Below are positions 23,346-36,119 of a stretch of DNA of 64,000 nt, one piece after another. The translations under genes were made by a program, and so were the position numbers. How positions within the stretch are numbered: the first letter of the stretch is position 1; every line of letters begins with the position of its first letter. Below the pieces are notes generated by a model. It worked only from the letters and a program-made list of their open reading frames with translations, was not told the DNA's origin and searched no databases. The DNA is taken from contig NC_065902.1 of the NCBI RefSeq assembly GCF_905147045.1, forward strand, positions 6,517,377 through 6,581,376, given 5' to 3'. Source of the DNA: Nymphalis io (Eukaryota; Arthropoda; Insecta; Lepidoptera; Nymphalidae).

Positions 23346-25719
23346 TTAAAAAAAAGTAAAGAAATATAAACGATAAGAAATATGTACGAACAAATTGAAG
23401 ATTTAGATTTGTCATTGGTTATATACCTATGAAAAGTCTAAATCTTAAAATAACCTGGTAAATCTTTCAGTATTGTGTGTTCCCTTGTCCTGTTTTTTTA
23501 ACTAATTTCACTTTTATTCACACATCAACGAGACAGTAATAAAGAGAAAGGGAAGAAAGGTCGCTTATAGTAGGCATAACACTTTTTCGTTATGTGACGA
23601 TTTTTGTCATTTCACTCTACTGTAAACCGCGCAAAAGAACTTCACATTCAGAAAAACTAATAAAAACTGTTCAGAATCTACGAAGATATCACCTAATACA
23701 CATAAAAATTGCGGAATTAAGAATCATTTCTTTAAAGTCGATTAAAATACTTTTAGTTGTTCAAGTGTAGATTTGAAATCTATACTTAGAAAATGCATAT
23801 GCATATTTGTGTGCGCTTTGTGGGTCGTGATTCTGATCAATTTATATTTTTTTACGCTTTAACATAAACGCCTTTATCTGTTTCTGCATAAATTTTCCTA
23901 CTTTTTAACCATTGAAGATCTTTGTTCCCCGACGTTGGTCGAGATAAGTAGACTGGCCGCATTGTGTTGTCATCTGTTATTCCCTGCATACTTTTGTTCA
24001 GTCGCATAAAGAAATCAATGACAGTCGGGTATAGTAACGTTAAGTTCCATAATGGAAGAGTGTTACTGTTTTTATTTTTTTATCATATCAATAGTTCAAT
24101 GTATAAATATTAGAGTTATGTTTAAAAACATTAAGAATAAATATCGATCAGAAATTGTTATGAAATCTATTTTGGTAATAAATGAATTGTTGTTTTGTAG
24201 CCAAGATGGCCCAGTGGCTAAGAACGTTAATCTAAACTTGCATAAGATAGTATTGACAGTCCGCTACAAGGCTACGTGTGAGTAAATTGTAACAATAATA
24301 CAATGAGGTAACCTTTATATTCCGTGATTAAAAACTGTCTGTACTTTTTATTAAGGGGAATTTTGAATAGCTTTTTTTTATACAAAAAAACTTCGTAAGA
24401 AACATATATATCAACTGTATTCATAATGGTTTAGTTTGTATGTATACTAGGTAGTAAGTACCAGTAAACGGCGCCATTTTTTCGGAAGTTATTACTTTTA
24501 TCAATAAAATCTAAACATAAGATTCCTACTTTTTTTTAAATATTTTTTTAAAGGTATTAACAATTTAGGTAACAATATTTTTCAAAAATAGAAATTTGAA
24601 TTTATATTTTATTAATATTTATTAATATAATAAAATGTATACAAATATTCACTTATAATCTGATAATAATAGTTTCCGCAAGTAATTACCTTAATTTGCG
24701 GTTGTTCATGAAATTTAATATAGTGATTGAAAATTTCGTAATGGTGGCATTAATTAGTTAATAGGTTTAGGTTAGGTAAATTCCTTTTATTGCTATTTAT
24801 TATATAGGGTAAAGTTAAAATCGTAATTTTTCAAAGATTCTCTTACCATTTGGCTACTTCAAAGAACAAAAAATGTTTTAATTTGTCAAAAAGTCTCAAT
24901 CAGTATTATATAAGCTACTAGGCCAGCGGTGGCTTCATCATTTTAGATTGAGATGTGTATTTCATATGATATTATATGCATCGTTAAAATAAATTATAAA
25001 TATCGTTTTTAATTTTGTAAATAAGAATATCAAAAATATAATATTTATTCCTATTGCCACGTTTTTTATTTAATTTTTTGTATGAGGCGACATTAATTAT
25101 GAATATATCGGACGTACTCAGAAATAAATGCATTCGTGAGGCGTACAACTTTATTTTCAGGTGACTGCACAATTCATACTTGTGATCTTCATCGTTAAGG
25201 CAAAGATATACTTGGAAACATATCATTTTACGCTTCACTGACGCTTATCGCAATAATGTAGAACGAGCATAGTATAATTAATACTAATTGTATGTTTCAA
25301 TAATATATTTAAATGATATTATACAATAAAGTCAATCCGATTATACGGATAACTTGATCAATTCAAAATAAACAAACCCTAAAATAACAAAAGTACGAAC
25401 CACTGTATAATTATATTAATGGAAATTTTGATTGGTGTTTTGAATGGCTGTATATATACTCAGTGTGCTTTGGTAATTTTGCTTATAATAACAATAAACA
25501 AACAAAATAAAAGTAATGAACTTACTTATCAAAATAAATACGAGCTGGTGTCCTTTATTAAATTAAGATAATAAATACATTGTTTTGTTTGTTAGCCGTT
25601 TTCTACTTATGGAATGGATTCTCACCGCTACATATTTGGCATTGTTTAGGGAAACTGTACCCATTTTAATTAAAGTGTAAAATTACAATGAAATATATTG
25701 AAGCAATGCTTTAGGCTGG
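23346..25719. other. AT-rich intergenic sequence with a SINE head fragment
   Basis: The only recognisable item is a 40-nt head of SINE family A at 24200-24242 (GCCAAGATGGCCCAGTGGC, then TAAGAACGTTAATC). A GC-richer patch at 23915-24055 has no frame or motif that I can assign. Confidence 0.4.
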
Positions 25720-25950
25720 GGTAGGGCTTTGTGCAATCTCGTCTGTTTAGGCACCACCCACTCATTAGATTCTACCGCAAAACAGCAGTACTTGGTATTT
25801 TTGTGTTCCGGTTTGAAGGGTGAGTGACCCGGTGTCACAAGGGAAATAAAATCTTAGTTCCCAAGATTGGTGGCGCATTGGCGGTGTAAGCGATGGTTAA
25901 CATTTCTAACAATGCCAATGTATGTGTTGGTGACCACTTTAATTATGCGA
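25720..25950 (+). mobile_element. Retroposon, family C
   Basis: Contains GGCACCACCCACTCATTAG, GTGTTCCGGTTTGAAGGGTG, CTTAGTTCCCAAGATTGGTG, GATGGTTAACATTTCTAAC and GTTGGTGACCACTTT. It is nearly full length but lacks the poly(A) end. Confidence 0.8.
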
Positions 25951-27829
25951 CGCATCTTATTGGCTGGGCAGCTTATAATTTTGACTATGTGAATGAGCAA
26001 GACAGAGTATGAGAGACAAAAAGTATAGACCCGATATCTATGTCTGCATATTATAATTGTATTTTTAAAGATGTCTCAATTCACATTTTCTTTTAAAATC
26101 AGTTACATAAATTTAAAACATGCACCCCTTTAAAATCAATTCTATTTACTTTGATTAATACGGAACATTTTTTTTTAAATTTAATGCATAAGAAGATTTG
26201 CTTCTGCCTTATGGTTCTTAATTAGTATTATTTAATATATAAAATTATTAATATTATTAGGGAATAAAATAAAAATGTTATAATGTTATTTTAATGAAGC
26301 AATAACGTATACTTACAAATGCATAATAATGCTAATTAACTTGCTTTGTCCAAGACAAGCATAACAAATATATTTTTAAAATTAAATTAACGGTACTTAT
26401 TTAAACGAAACAGATAAAGTGACTTCTAACACTATTAGTTACTAATTTTTTTTATGAATAAAAAAGAATATGTTACGCTTACTAAGAAGTTTATAAAGTA
26501 ATGTGATGATAAGCCCCAAGCATATTTTTTTGACTATCTTTTCACAAGTTTATTTATTTTTATAACGTTATGCGTTCTGGCAAATATTCGGCAGAACCTC
26601 GACATAATACGCGAAGATAATAGAGCATTATTGTACAGTTTTATGAGCCCTCCATGCGAGTATGCTAGTAAATATTTGTCTACTCTATATTGCACCCCGC
26701 ATTACACAACTTAAAAAAACCTATCATAGAAACAAAATATATCCTATATTGTTACATATTTCTGTATATATAGAACTCTTCTTCAGACGACATTTAGATT
26801 AGGATTTAGTGTGAAGATCTGAATGAAGAGTTGTTCAAAATAAAATGTGATTCCTTTATTTCTTTAGTATTATTGGAAAGTCGCTCACGCATCGTTCATT
26901 CAATTAAGGTTGAATTTTGTATAGTTGTTGTGACTATTAATTTATTCGTCGTAACTTATCTTATCAAGTTTTTGCATAAACACAAATTTTTATTAAAAAT
27001 TTTGAAGTAAAGAAGAAATTTCGACTAATATAAATTGTAATTCTGTGTAATTTATTTATTGTATTTATTTATATGATAACCTTTTATTTACCAACCTGTC
27101 ACATGTGTAAGTGTGTAAAAAACAGCACATCTTTTAATATTTAAAAATAAGGTTTTATAACTTAATAAGGTATTGAGTACTATTTGCATTAAATCATAAA
27201 GATAAATATGTATTTTCTTTTATATAGATTTACTTATATAATACGTTCACTCGACACAAAAAGCTAAGAGATACACAAAGGAACCAATACGATAAGCCAT
27301 AATGTATGTCTGCCATGCATAGATATATCACGGTCGATAATTTATAAAGTACAATATTATATTTGTTTGAAATACTGGACAATTGCAATGACATGTAAGT
27401 AAGCCTGCTCCTGTTTAATAAAAAAAACTTATTTTTATTATTAGTAAAATTTTTGTCTAAAGAATTGTTAAATTTACGTATAAAATATAACATTTATGTA
27501 TTTATTAAATAATTATACATATCATGAAAGTGCTTGAATTATACTGTTATAAATAATATGAATTAGTGAGTCTTAATGACTAAATGAAAATTTAAGTAAA
27601 TAATTTTCGCTAATAAAAATCAAAATCAAAAACCAAACATTATTTTTATTAAAAGTATATGATATTCATTTCAAACGACAATAATATAATTACATAAACA
27701 CGTCCAAGTGATATTCTCAGACAGGCATTCATTTTGCAGCCAAGTAGAATTATTAGTAGTATAGCTATAGTAACAGTCTATTACATGATATCAAATGATG
27801 TAGCCATAAATATATTTAAGAAAAAAATC
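25951..27829. other. AT-rich sequence downstream of AstCC, no gene seen
   Basis: It holds the expected 3' untranslated and flanking sequence of the minus-strand AstCC gene (stop at 27830-27832) and nothing else I can support. TTTATT motifs at about 27640 (AATAAA on the minus strand) could serve as its polyadenylation signal. Confidence 0.35.
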
Positions 27830-30800
27830 TTAAAAGCACGTAATGGCGTTAAAGTAGCATCGTAACACACGCCCTCTTGCGGTGCCCTGTCCACGACGTT
27901 GTAGCCCCGTCTGAAAAATAAAAATAAATTATATTAGAAAGATTGCCCAAACTTTGCTGGTTACATTTTGACATAAGATCCAATTAACAGATAATATAAA
28001 ATACTGTACTTTGTTAATTTTACATTATTTTATAACAATAAATGCAGAGTATCACTGAGCCAATTGATCGTGAATCTTCACCTATAGACATTACATAGAC
28101 ATTGGCGCTGCAACAAATGATTGATCAATCATGAGATCTAAGATAACCCTTGTGATAATACAGACAGTGGTATATGTAGATAGGCATGCGCAAAATTACC
28201 AGTGGAGAAAGAACTAAACATTTTAACAGTACGTTCAATAGAAAGATATACAATATCCTGTCTCATCATCATCCCGTTCTCGTCATAGGCCTTTCCAATG
28301 TCACGCCACTGAGCTTGATCTTCAGCTCACAATTTCCATCCGTTGCCAGACACATTGTGTATATCGTTTCTCCACCTAGCTGGAGGGCATCCTACGCTAC
28401 GCTTGCCAAGCTTGGTCTTCATTCTAGAACGGTTGTCAGTTCTGCAACACATGTGTCCAGTCCAGCCCACTGCCATTTTAACTTACTAATCCTTTGGGCT
28501 ATGTCGATAACTTTGGTTCTTGACTTGCCAAAGGTAGATGTATTCCTGAACAACTTCGATAGGAACTCCGTTAAGAGCTATCAGGTCCGTGTTGACGTGT
28601 TCATTGCACCTTATCTTTGTTTTGACCAATTCTAACAGTCTTCTGCTGCTCCAGGCTGCTTAGCATCGACTGCATGTCCTGGATGGTTTCTGACACTTTG
28701 ACAAAATCGTCTGCAAATGTCAAGTGTGAAAGGTACTCGCTGTTTTAAGTGCAGCGTCTTGAACATGTCCTATAAAGATTTAATGAACAATTTTGAGAAA
28801 ATTACGTTCCCTTGCCTCGATGCATGTGAATAGGTTCGGACTGCTGATTTTGTACATTACGACGATTATAACAGCTGCGTCATACCGATCCCAAAGCACT
28901 TAAATGTATCTCTATTTGATTTGGCACAGTTGTAAGGACTCCAGAACAGACCAGGATTCAATAGAGTCAAAAGCCTTCTCATAGTCTATAAATTCTAAAA
29001 ACAGGGACTGATTATATTCTTCGGTTTTCTGCATAATCTTTCGCACTGTGTTGTTCCTGTTCTAATCGACTAATCAAAAAATTATTATATAGCAAAATGA
29101 AATCGATGGCTACGTACATAAAATATGAATATTACAATTTCGTATCAAAGGCGGCTTGCGGCTACGTTACAGCAATTTATTTTTTATGGTTTTAATAGTT
29201 TTGCAGCGTATATATATCTAACTTTGCTCCCAACTTCATCTTGGGTATATCAATAAATCGTAATTATTAGATTCTTTATAATAAAACGTGCGACTATATT
29301 ATAAACTGCATTTAGAACTGTCCTGTACTATAAATATATTAAAAAAAAAGCAACAACAACTGCAAGTATCACTGAATTTTATGTGTTCAGTTTGTATTTA
29401 TAATTCATCCTATGCTCGGTGACAAAGGAAAACATCATGAGGAAACCTGCATGTGTTGGACGCAAATATGCCATGTGTACCAACCCGCATTGTAACAGCG
29501 TGATGGAATAAACTGCAAACCTTCTTCTCAAATGAAGAGGAAGCCTTGGCCAAGCAATAGGACAAAAAAAATAAAAAGTAACATCCTGTTGATGGCTGTT
29601 ACTTTTTATTTTTACTATATGACTATGCATCGATTTATTAAAATAATTTTATATTTTTCATGTTTTTATTGTAGTATACAACCTATCCTATGTTTTATAG
29701 GGTTATTATATATTTACTAAAGCAGCGAGTTAATAATTTCATTAATGACATAATTGCACGAGATTTTGTTAATCGTTCAAAGGTCAAAGTTTGCAATTTT
29801 AATTGTCATAAAGTGAAATCGATGTTTTAAAATAATGTATTGTTTTATTATTTTTAAACTTTTCCGTGTTTAAATACTATTATCCATTGAATCATAACAT
29901 CACTGAAAACGTTTCCGATATTGTATGAAAGTGAGACGATTGAAAATATATATTTTAATTTCGCTTCTATTCAAATTTTGGCAGTGTCACTACTGGGGAT
30001 CAACAATCTCTAGAAAATTCAGCGTTCAAGATGATTTGATCAGTCAGAGAAATCAAATTTTATACATGCAGTCATATATGCTTTGACAATAGCTCTGCGA
30101 AATATATACGTATATACTTAATGGCTCACCATATCATTTGTGTCAAAATTAGCCAGACGTAAGGGCGCCGTCCGTGGGCCTTCTCGGTCCGAGTTCAAGC
30201 GCTGGTTCACACTCTCCTCGTGAAGTGCCTTTTGCAATGCGATCAACAAACGATCCAGGACAAGAGCTGCTCTCTTTCGAGGGATAAAAATATTCTGGAA
30301 AACAAAACAAATTAGTTATTTATCCTGTTGGTACGGAGAAAACATTTAACATTTCGCTATACCGACATTAAAATATAAATGTAACGACTATCAATCATTA
30401 ATGCTTTTTATTTATTTATTTATTTTAAAAAAGGTGGGCAGACTGGCAAATGGTCCACTGATGGTTATAGCCGCCTATAGATAGGGACACTGAAAGAAGT
30501 AATAAGCATCCTTTATCCATGTGGGTTACTTGTAAGCAAATAGACAACGCCTGTATATTAATCAGGCAGTTTACATAGTTTTACCACCTACGGCATTCCG
30601 CGCTTTCTCCTGGGACTGTATAATAAAAAAATGCGATAAATGTAAGAAGTTTCGGGGAAAGTTCAAAAGGAAGATTTCAAAGATTTTGAAATAATAATAT
30701 AAAATAGTATTGCAGTATTAATTAATCGCCTGGTGCGAAATTATGACCCCGCCATACCACACACAATAAATGATCTCACGTTGTTTCATTATCTACTCGT

Positions 30801-31604
30801 CATTGTTTTTTTTTTTGTTTCGATTGTTGGTTAAATTAACATAGAAATTACAAGAAATTCATGTTTATATTATCCTAAATAACAATAAAATTGACGAACT
30901 TTAAAAATTACACTGTTTTCACATATCATCATACATATTCTAAAATTAAAATGGAAATACTCGTTTTTGAAGTTATTCTTAAATTAATATATGATTGATA
31001 TATTGATACCATATGATTTCATGCCTTTTATATTTTATTATACATTTTATGCGTTCTATTTTGTAATTTTTGTATATCTTTTATTTATGAATTTATGATA
31101 GTGTCCTTTTGAACGATTTCGACCACGACGGTCATTGTTAAGCGAGACTAGCTATTATATTCCCTTAACAACGATTTGATCCTCACTCTCGTAATCCAAT
31201 GGAACGACAAAACCGACATGGCCGGAAAGAGTTCAGACGCAGTACCATCTTTTACACCGGTGTTTTACGTGCTTCCCGAGGCATATAAGAATACACTTTC
31301 AATTTCCTACCACCTGGCTTTTACTAAGAGTTTTTCCATAGAAAAATACATTTTTTATGCGAGCCATAATCCGAACTAAGGACCTCGGGAACTGTGGCTT
31401 TATAAGCTAGCCACACACACACAAACGAGACCGTGAAAGTATTATAAAGTGGCAACATATTGTTTTAATTACCTCTGATATATCACCTCTATTATATCCT
31501 AGGGTAAATTCAGGGTCTGAGAACGCTGTTGATTCGGCATCATAGGACGGAGCAGCGAGAGCGCCGGACAGCGCCATGATGAGAATTGGTAGTACACAGT
31601 TCAT
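27830..31604 (-). CDS. AstCC: Allatostatin CC (AstCC) neuropeptide precursor
   Basis: This is a precursor of a secreted neuropeptide of the C-type allatostatin family, insect hormones that act through somatostatin-like receptors. The hand model has three coding exons: 31604-31473, 30294-30130 and 27910-27830. All have GT..AG borders and phase 0 and give 125 aa. Residues 1-18 form a signal peptide (MNCVLPILIMALSGALAA). RKR at 50-52 and RR at 104-105 are prohormone cleavage sites. The last peptide, residues 106-125, is GQGTARGRVL followed by RCYFNAITCF, with Cys117 and Cys124 for the ring disulfide. Phe is the last residue with no amidation Gly, as known for AstCC rather than amidated forms. 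The helical ALVLDRLLIALQKAL spacer resembles AstC-family precursors. Introns carry SINE and LINE debris. A MS-stop uORF ends 2 nt before the start. Confidence 0.92.
28255..29065 (-). mobile_element. RTE-like LINE relic in AstCC intron 2
   Basis: Highly decayed but clearly related to the RTE-like fragment at 6945-7882. The plus-strand text has CCACCTAGCTGGAGGGCATC, CCTACGCTACGCTTGCCAAG, CCCACTGCCATTTTAAC and GTCTGCAAATGTCAAGTGTG in the same order as that element. Frames are broken throughout. It extends further 5' in the element than the first copy (to RT sequence around 29030) and lies wholly inside the intron between AstCC exons 2 and 3. Confidence 0.7.
29350..29575 (+). mobile_element. SINE family A, 5'-truncated, in AstCC intron 2
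   Basis: Begins at the CAAGTATCACTGAATTTTAT point of the family (head missing) and continues through CATCATGAGGAAACCTGCAT and CCAACCCGCATTGTAACAGC to AGCAATAGGACA. It is antisense to the AstCC transcript. Confidence 0.7.
30418..30545 (-). mobile_element. Possible old family C retroposon copy in AstCC intron 1
   Basis: AAAAAAGGTGGGCAGACTGG, CAAATGGTCCACTGATGGTT and CCGCCTATAGA parallel the reversed 3' end of family C (seen well preserved at 41970). Similarity fades after about 100 nt. Confidence 0.4.
31098..31422 (-). mobile_element. SINE family B in AstCC intron 1
   Basis: Minus-strand copy with the tRNA-like head toward 31422 (GTCTCGTTTGTGTGTG, TTAGTTCGGATTATGG) and the distal end at GACCGTCGTGGTCGAAATCG near 31115. 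It is in the same orientation as the gene. Its head lies about 50 nt inside the intron from the exon 1 splice donor (31472). Confidence 0.65.
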
Positions 31605-31629
31605 TGTTAGGACATGAGAATAAATCCTG

Positions 31630-34600
31630 AAATTAAAATTACACTAATTTTAATGCATGAATATAAAATTTATTGGATATGGGTGACGTATAGATGATAA
31701 ATCAATACTTTAAGCAATGTCTAGGGATACTGGATGTATTCAAATTTTTAAATAAATCTGGGTAGCTGATGTGGGGAGTGCTCGAGAGAATGTATTGATG
31801 GAACCACATTCATTTTGAAAATACTCAATCCTACGATTATGATACGTATAAAAACTTTAATAAGTTAATACAAGGCTGTATAATACCTTGAATATTCAAG
31901 TAAATTTATTACAATCGGTTTACGGTTTAAGTAAATTTTTTGTAATTTGTCATATTCTTTTCAAAAAGTTTATAAGAATATACTATCAAACTGAATTTTT
32001 GTTATTTTGTTTGTTTTCAAAAATGTGCATATTTTATAGTCAAGAAGATTTGATTTAGGAGACAAGTATAATTGGTTGATTTATGTATCAAAACATAGCC
32101 TAAAGAACAGTCAAGACGAACATTTTTATAATATTAAAACATAATTGCGACATTTTAGTACTTATAAATTTATGTAACTGAACCGTCCCGAAACCAATTG
32201 ATAAGACTTAAGAAATTCATGTTAAACTAATTTCTATGCAGGATATATCAACAACTCAGCATTTCTAGTTATAGCTATATTTAATACATGCGAATGAATA
32301 CAAAGTTATAAGTAAGAAATAAATTTCAATCAAACTAAGAAAAATCGTGAAGTAGGTCAAAGTTTTCTATTCAACCAATTGTTCGATACACGATTGTAAA
32401 TAAATACTTTGTCGAAGATGTTAATTCTGTTTTGTTTTGAACTTTCTTTTTACGGCGGTATTGATCAGTCCAGTGACCGATAGCAAAAGTTAAAAAGGAA
32501 CTATGACTTAAAAAATAAAAACTAATATAAATATAATGTCTAAACGTCTGATTGTTAGTTTGGTTTTTGAACGCGCTAATATCTATTCTCAAACAAAAGA
32601 ACTCTTCAGCTTTATATAATTGTATAACACGATTTTATTTGTAGGCCCATCATTATTATACTTACGTTAAAGAAACATCACGTTTGCCATTTACAAAAAA
32701 AGCCAAAGCCATAGCGGAGAGACAAGCACAATCTTGCTAATAAATTAAGATTAAATTAACTTGCAGAGACGTGCAATTGTTTATTTCCTTAAAACGAATT
32801 CAATTATGTCTATATTGAGAAAGCATTGGAGCTTCAGGGACACGTCTGAAGTCCGCATCATATAGCCGACGACAGTAAGATATACTATACCATATAATGT
32901 AAGAGTTTATTTTTTATAATAATACGGTTGCTTATCTTATCATATTTCAATTATATTTACGTAAAACTATAAATTATTATTTTTAAATTGAATGAGTGTA
33001 CTAGTGTAGAATTAAACCTACATAATATAAAGATTAAAATTATAAATACTGTTTTGATAAAAATAATAACTATTTTCCATCATGACCAGCCAGTGTGATA
33101 ATCAATTTTGGTCATGGCCGATATTCTCGAAGGAGAATAACCAACTATGCAGTGTTCGAGTCTGAGATGCACACTATATATACATCAATCCCATAATCTG
33201 ATAGGACGGTAATCAGATTCGACCGGACAATATGCAGGCTCCGAACTAACAGTTTTATGTGTTGTCCGAGGCACGAGTGTTTTCTCATTCGAGCTGTTTG
33301 GCTAAGAATTTTAACTCGATAAAATTTTATTAGGATAGATCCAGGACTTGAACCCAGGACCTCGAAATCTGCAGCCTTAAAATCCACCTACTGTACCAAC
33401 GAGGCAGTCGATTTCGATATGTTATATAAAACACACATGGGTATCAATAAGTATGGAAGTATCAGGGGCACATTTAAGCCCCGTGTCATGTAGCCGTCGA
33501 CAGTAGGATAACGAATGACACGCTTATTCTTTAAAGGATCAACTGGTTTATTATTTCACTGATCTTTTATCACAGTTTGAACTTAATACTCACTATTTTT
33601 ATTGCGAGTAAGGACTGAGTTCTACTATATATTACTACTATGTTGTTACTATGTACTAATTTTGATGAAGTTACCTTTAATTATTAATTAAAAATATATG
33701 ATTATTACATATTTATTTTTATTAATTATTGTAAAAAACTTTGATATTAAACATTAAATATACCTAACAACGTATCCGAATATAGATTGATAGATTCTAC
33801 CAAGAAGAACTAGCGAGAAACCCTGTCTGTCTTTTTCACCAATAACTTACATGAATTTAATCATATAAAGTGTAGTATATAAGTATAATATTTATTTTAT
33901 CTACGTATAATCTTGTGTATAATATATATTCGTTATTTTATTTAAGAAGAACTTTAATTCATTTGTATTAGTTGGATTGCTTTGTCTGTGTGTATGCTTA
34001 CGTAAATCTTTTGTAATGTTAAATTTAACAAATTTGTAAAATTGGTCTTATTTAATATTTTACTAAAATATTTGATGGATTGATTCTATTATAAGCACAA
34101 AAATCTCGTAAAAGGACAAATTGAAATTAAATTCAGGTTGATAATATTAAAAGTTAAATTATAGAATGTATTTTATAACATTTTATATTTAAAGTAACAT
34201 ATTATTTCTCTATATAAGAATATCGTAGAGTTTCGTAGTCCTGCGTAGCTTGTCTACGGTTCAGTGCAGTATTCACGTAGCACTACTTCATTGTTGTTTT
34301 TTATTTACCCCGTTTAAGATTTCGAATAGAATTTTAGAATCTGTTATTTTTTTGGTTAGTTCATAATATACAAACAACTGTAACGTTTTTAGTATATAAA
34401 GTTTAGTTCAGTAAGTTTAGTTCTTCAGTTTTAAATAATTCTGTATTACAATTTTAAAATTTAATTTAAATAAAAAATTTAATGTATTACAATTTTAATT
34501 TAAAAATTCTAATGTTACTTAGTTTTTTATTAATACAATTTATATACCGTATCCCTAAATGAGAATTGTCATTTATTCACATATAATCTAATATTAGCTA

Positions 34601-34904
34601 TCAATGAGAACTATTATAAAATTATCATATTTATTTTAATAAAAATTGATAAATATAATTATAGTAATCAATAATTAATAATTATTGATTACTATTATAA
34701 AAATATTATAATTCAATTTAATTATAACTATTACATAATTCACTAACTATTTATTATGATGTATTTACTTAATTGTTGTTTTTTATTTTTATTATATAAT
34801 TTATATTGTTTTATTTATTAATTGTACGTGTAAGTTACTCTTAAAATCAAGTATGATAAGTGATGTCGCCATATTTAAATATAAATATAATATAAAATAC
34901 TTAC
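31630..34904 (-). other. Predicted 5' UTR intron of AstCC
   Basis: A TTTCAG acceptor ends at 31630 on the minus strand, 25 nt before the AstCC start codon. A strong donor GAATCT|GTAAGT lies at 34905/34904, below the TATA box at 35084-35095. Joining them would give a non-coding first exon. Apart from a family B SINE (33105-33412) and a 35-bp palindrome (34661-34695) the interval is AT-rich and shows no gene. The intron is inferred; a transcript is needed to confirm it. Confidence 0.45.
33105..33412 (-). mobile_element. SINE family B
   Basis: Minus-strand copy with a recognisable head (GACTGCCTCGTTGGTACAGT) and B-box-like GGTCCTGGGTTCAAGTCCTG. The body ends in GGCCATGACC near 33110. It is the best-preserved tRNA-like head of this family in the window. 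Confidence 0.7.
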
Positions 34905-35095
34905 AGATTCTACACAAAATCACTAATATATTTTAAATATAACGTTAAGATGAAAATAATTCACTTTTATACTATGTTAAAAGTTTATTAATTATTGTTT
35001 TCGACTGATTGACTGTCGAACTACGTGACGTGTTTAACGGAGAACAGACCGAGTCGCTATTAGGGAAGCATGCGACGTCCTTGCCTTTATAAAGG
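34905..35095 (-). promoter_or_regulatory. Candidate AstCC promoter and first exon
   Basis: CCTTTATAAAGG at 35084-35095 is a perfect 12-bp palindrome holding a TATA box on both strands. On the minus strand a start is expected near 35062. The downstream stretch includes CACGTCACGT (CRE/E-box-like, about 35024-35034) and ends in a consensus donor GAATCT|GTAAGT (last exon base 34905). The GC-richer block fits a promoter in otherwise AT-rich DNA. Assignment to AstCC rests on strand, distance and the matching acceptor near 31629. Confidence 0.45.
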
Positions 35096-36119
35096 CGGGA
35101 AGGACATGCTAACTGGCTTCGTTCTGTATTGCACTATTATTTTGTATTTGATAACAAATAAATATGTTTAATCGATATATTATATATTAAATAATATAAT
35201 ATGTTATTCATTTACAAGCATTTAAACATAAAATTCATATTTTAAATTTAGAGAGATCTTTGAGTTGTACTTGTGAATGATTGTTAATAATGATATTACT
35301 AATGAAAAAACTTTTACGTAAATTTTTAACATTATTACTGAGGTATTAATGTACAACTTATTTATTACAAAATACAAATATTCGTTTTTACGCTTTCTCA
35401 AAAAAGATGTATGTTATAAAGCCAAATCAAATACAAAAAACTATCCAACATTTTCTAAACAAAAACAATGTCGCTTAAGAATAGCCTTTCTTAAACTTAT
35501 TCAAATTGACTAATGATTGTCGTAAGCTTAAAATCTTCTAGCAACAATTTAATACTTTCATGTTTAAATTAATACTTTAAAAATATTCAAGATTTTTATT
35601 TTTATAAATAAGGTATATTGCATTGAATAATTATATTTAATATCGAAACTTGCACGAACCGTTAGAAACCCAGGTCATTGTTTATCTTAGTTAACTATAA
35701 AAGAGTCATATTTATATGAGAACAATTATGAATATATTATATATATATCTCATATATATATTATGAATATATTATAAATATATTTGTCTCTTTGTAAAAA
35801 AAAGAATTGACGTCATCAGGAATAGTAAATGGTATAGATTATGTAGTGATAATTTTTTATTGTAACATGTAATGTTTTTTTATTAAGTGATTATTATAAA
35901 CAATTGACTACCTTTTACCGGAGTTGGATACATTTTAATTTATCATAGCTACTTTTCATCCATATATAATAAAATATAATAATTGATAATATTGTTCATA
36001 TTATCAAATTATTGCCCTTATAAAATTCGACTTTATGTGCACTATGGTGTTAAACAATACGGTACTAAATTTTGCAAAATCCAATATCTAATTCAAGTAC
36101 AATCATTATATACACCCAA
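35096..36119. other. AT-rich intergenic sequence, no gene seen
   Basis: Only AT-rich DNA, with a self-complementary ATATATT cluster at about 35735-35785. No gene is supported. Confidence 0.4.

Noticed and set aside
25430..25560. Possible solo LTR (TATATATACTCAGTG, later AATAAA)
   Set aside because: No terminal TG..CA pair with a duplicated target and no second copy; motifs are common in AT-rich DNA.
26740..26880. Possible LTR or promoter (GTATATATAGAACTC)
   Set aside because: Only a TATA-like motif in AT-rich DNA; no partner LTR, donor or reading frame.
28186..28635. 149-codon plus-strand open frame in AstCC intron 2
   Set aside because: It is the reverse strand of a decayed RTE-like element; the minus-strand element explains it.
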